From assembly GCA_900762125.1 (NCBI GenBank), contig CAAFFL010000050.1, forward strand, positions 1-7,399: DNA of 7,399 nt, in the 5' to 3' direction. The notes under the pieces are model-generated. The model saw only the letters and a list, made by a program, of their open reading frames with translations, was not told the DNA's origin and made no database searches. Source of the stretch: an uncultured Prevotella sp. Lineage in GTDB: Bacteria; Bacteroidota; Bacteroidia; Bacteroidales; Bacteroidaceae. The translations under genes were made by a program, and so were the position numbers. Each line of letters begins with the position of its first letter. Position 1 is the stretch's first letter. Of the stretch, positions 5,810 to 7,399 are shown piece by piece.

Positions 5810-7399
5810 ATGCAAAAGATTGCAGGAATGGCTGCGGCCCTGGCGTGTGCCACGGCAGCCAATGCAGCTCAGCCCGTGGATACCACGAAGACCTACCAGC
5901 TGCAGGACGTACAGGTAACCTCTATCCGTGCCACGAAGACAACGCCTGTCGCCTACAAGAACTTCGACCAGGCACAAATCAAAAAACTCAACTATGGACA
6001 GGACGTGCCCTACCTCCTCTCCTCCATGCCCTCCGTGACGATGTCGTCGGATGCCGGCAACGCCATCGGCTACACGTCTATCCGCGTCCGTGGTGTGGAC
6101 CCCACGCGCGTGAACATCACCGTCAACGGTATCCCGCAGAATGACGCCGAGAGCAACGGCCTCTTCTGGGTGAACATGGGCGACTTCGCCTCCAGTGCCA
6201 AGGACATCCAGATGCAGCGTGGCGTCGGAACTTCGACCAACGGCTCGGGTGCCTTCGGTGCATCGGTCAACATGGCTACGGAGAACATCCCCTATAAGCC
6301 CTACATCGGCTTCGACGCTTCGGCCGGCTCTTACTATTCTCACAAGGAGACGCTGCGTTTTGGTACAGGTCTCTTCGGTGGTCACTGGGGCCTGCAGGGC
6401 CGTCTGTCGAACATCGGTACGAAGGGCTATCTGCGCCGTGCCGACGCAAAGCTGAACTCTTACTTCCTTCAGGCCGGTTACTTCGGCAACCGCACGGTGG
6501 TGAAGTTCGTCACATTCAACGGCTTGGAGCGCACCTATCATGCCTGGAACTATGCGTCAAAGTACGAGCAGAGCCTCTACGGCCGTCGTTACAACTCCTG
6601 CGGTGAGTACTATGACGAGGCTGGCAACGTACATTACTATGATGGTCAGACCGATAACTACCACCAGCAGAACTACCAGCTCATCTGGAACCAGAACCTC
6701 AGCCGCTTCTTCGACCTCAGCGCTGCACTGCACTACACCAAGGGTCAGGGATACTACGAGGAGTATAAGTCGAACAAGAACCTGCAGGACTATGGGCTTA
6801 GCGATGAGAAGTATAAGACCGACCTCATCCGCCAGAAGAAGATGGACAATGACTTCTATGGCGCTGTTGCATCACTCATCTACAACAACCGCAACGGCCT
6901 GAAGGCTACCCTCGGCGGCGGCTGGAATAAGTACGATGGCGACCACTTCGGTCTCGTCACATGGGTGAAGGCACCGGTGAAGGAGCTCCTGCCCGACCAC
7001 AAGTATTATGACAACAACGCCCTGAAGAGCGACTTCAACGTCTATGGCAAGGTCGACTGGGAGTTCGTCAAGAACCTCAACGGCTTCGTCGATCTGCAGT
7101 ATCGCCACGTAGGCTATCGCATGCAGGACCCTGAGGACGATGCTTGGGCCGATCAGAGCGGCAAGTACCTCATCCACGACGACTTCGACTTCTTCAACCC
7201 GAAGGCCGGCCTGAACTATCGTCTCGGCCGCTGGGGCAACCTCTATGTCAGCTACGGTATGTCGCACAAGGAGCCGACACGTAACGACTATCAGGACAAC
7301 TACGTTCGCCACCTCAAGGCTGAGAAGCTGCAGGACGTGGAGCTCGGCTATCGCTATGAGAGCCCGGTGTTCTCCGCAGGCGTGAACCTCTATTACATG
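5810..7399 (+). CDS. TonB-dependent outer-membrane receptor, probable thiamine transporter, partial
   Basis: The frame opens at ATG 5810 and stays open for 530 codons to the window edge; the rest of the barrel is outside. Residues 1-19 form a signal peptide (cleavage probably after ANA). A TonB-box-like segment DVQVTSI lies at 33-39. The plug domain spans about 44-158, with LLSSMPSVTM, the conserved IRVRGVDPTRVNITVNGIPQND (91-112) and the QRGVGTSTNGSGAFGASVNM stretch (136-155). Barrel strands follow, including the typical NPKAG (463-467) and KEPTRND (487-493). It lacks the SusC-type carboxypeptidase-regulatory domain before the plug, so it resembles siderophore or vitamin receptors. The TPP riboswitch 46 nt upstream indicates uptake of thiamine or a precursor, matching the predicted outer-membrane thiamine transporters of Bacteroidetes (called Omr1 or OMthi). 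An inner-membrane thiamine transporter (PnuT) and thiamine pyrophosphokinase often follow; they would lie beyond the window. Confidence 0.92.
   Translation, partial: MQKIAGMAAALACATAANAAQPVDTTKTYQLQDVQVTSIRATKTTPVAYKNFDQAQIKKLNYGQDVPYLLSSMPSVTMSSDAGNAIGYTSIRVRGVDPTRVNITVNGIPQNDAESNGLFWVNMGDFASSAKDIQMQRGVGTSTNGSGAFGASVNMATENIPYKPYIGFDASAGSYYSHKETLRFGTGLFGGHWGLQGRLSNIGTKGYLRRADAKLNSYFLQAGYFGNRTVVKFVTFNGLERTYHAWNYASKYEQSLYGRRYNSCGEYYDEAGNVHYYDGQTDNYHQQNYQLIWNQNLSRFFDLSAALHYTKGQGYYEEYKSNKNLQDYGLSDEKYKTDLIRQKKMDNDFYGAVASLIYNNRNGLKATLGGGWNKYDGDHFGLVTWVKAPVKELLPDHKYYDNNALKSDFNVYGKVDWEFVKNLNGFVDLQYRHVGYRMQDPEDDAWADQSGKYLIHDDFDFFNPKAGLNYRLGRWGNLYVSYGMSHKEPTRNDYQDNYVRHLKAEKLQDVELGYRYESPVFSAGVNLYYM

Noticed and set aside
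5786..6541. A 251-codon minus-strand frame over the start of the TonB receptor
   Set aside because: It runs antisense through the receptor's signal peptide and plug, which are well conserved in the sense frame. It resembles no known protein.
5810..7399. The receptor as a SusC-type glycan transporter partnered with the upstream GH97 gene
   Set aside because: It lacks the N-terminal carboxypeptidase-regulatory domain of SusC proteins and is separated from the GH97 gene by a palindromic element, its own promoter and a TPP riboswitch.

Overview
The window looks like a chromosomal segment of a Bacteroidales bacterium, most likely Prevotella or a close relative. Three things point there: every recognisable promoter carries the Bacteroidetes -7 box TAnnTTTG, no start codon has a convincing Shine-Dalgarno sequence, and the gene set is typical of the phylum (a DUF4954 protein, a GH97 glycosidase and a riboswitch-controlled TonB-dependent receptor). 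The coding DNA is fairly GC-rich and the intergenic DNA is AT-rich. The genus is inferred.

Left part, minus strand: hflX (ribosome-associated GTPase, start at 3009) and a DUF4954 beta-helix protein that runs off the left edge form an operon. The hflX stop and the DUF4954 start share the four bases ATGA, which suggests translational coupling. A good promoter (-33 TTTTG, 19-nt gap, -7 TATCTTTG) lies just upstream of position 3009 and fixes the hflX start.

The divergent intergenic region (3010-3443) is dense in structure. It has a run of inverted repeats centred on a perfect 14-bp palindrome at 3121-3134 that resembles a LacI-family operator. It also has a well-spaced plus-strand promoter (3164-3195), a strong hairpin followed by a T run (3285-3314), and a second -7 box (3398-3405) just before the next gene. 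The first promoter plus the hairpin would give a transcript of about 110-115 nt, either a small RNA or an attenuated leader.

Middle, plus strand: a complete secreted GH97 glycosidase. Its catalytic residues fit the retaining alpha-galactosidase branch rather than the inverting SusB branch. A 157-bp nested inverted repeat, probably REP- or MITE-like, follows it.

Right part, plus strand: a -7 box, a clear TPP (thiamine pyrophosphate) riboswitch (about 5658-5763) and the first 530 codons of a TonB-dependent outer-membrane receptor that runs off the right edge. The riboswitch makes thiamine or a thiamine precursor the likely cargo. No mobile-element gene, CRISPR array, tRNA or rRNA was seen. Apart from the candidate RNA at 3199-3314 and the repeat at 5417-5573, the contents belong to known families.
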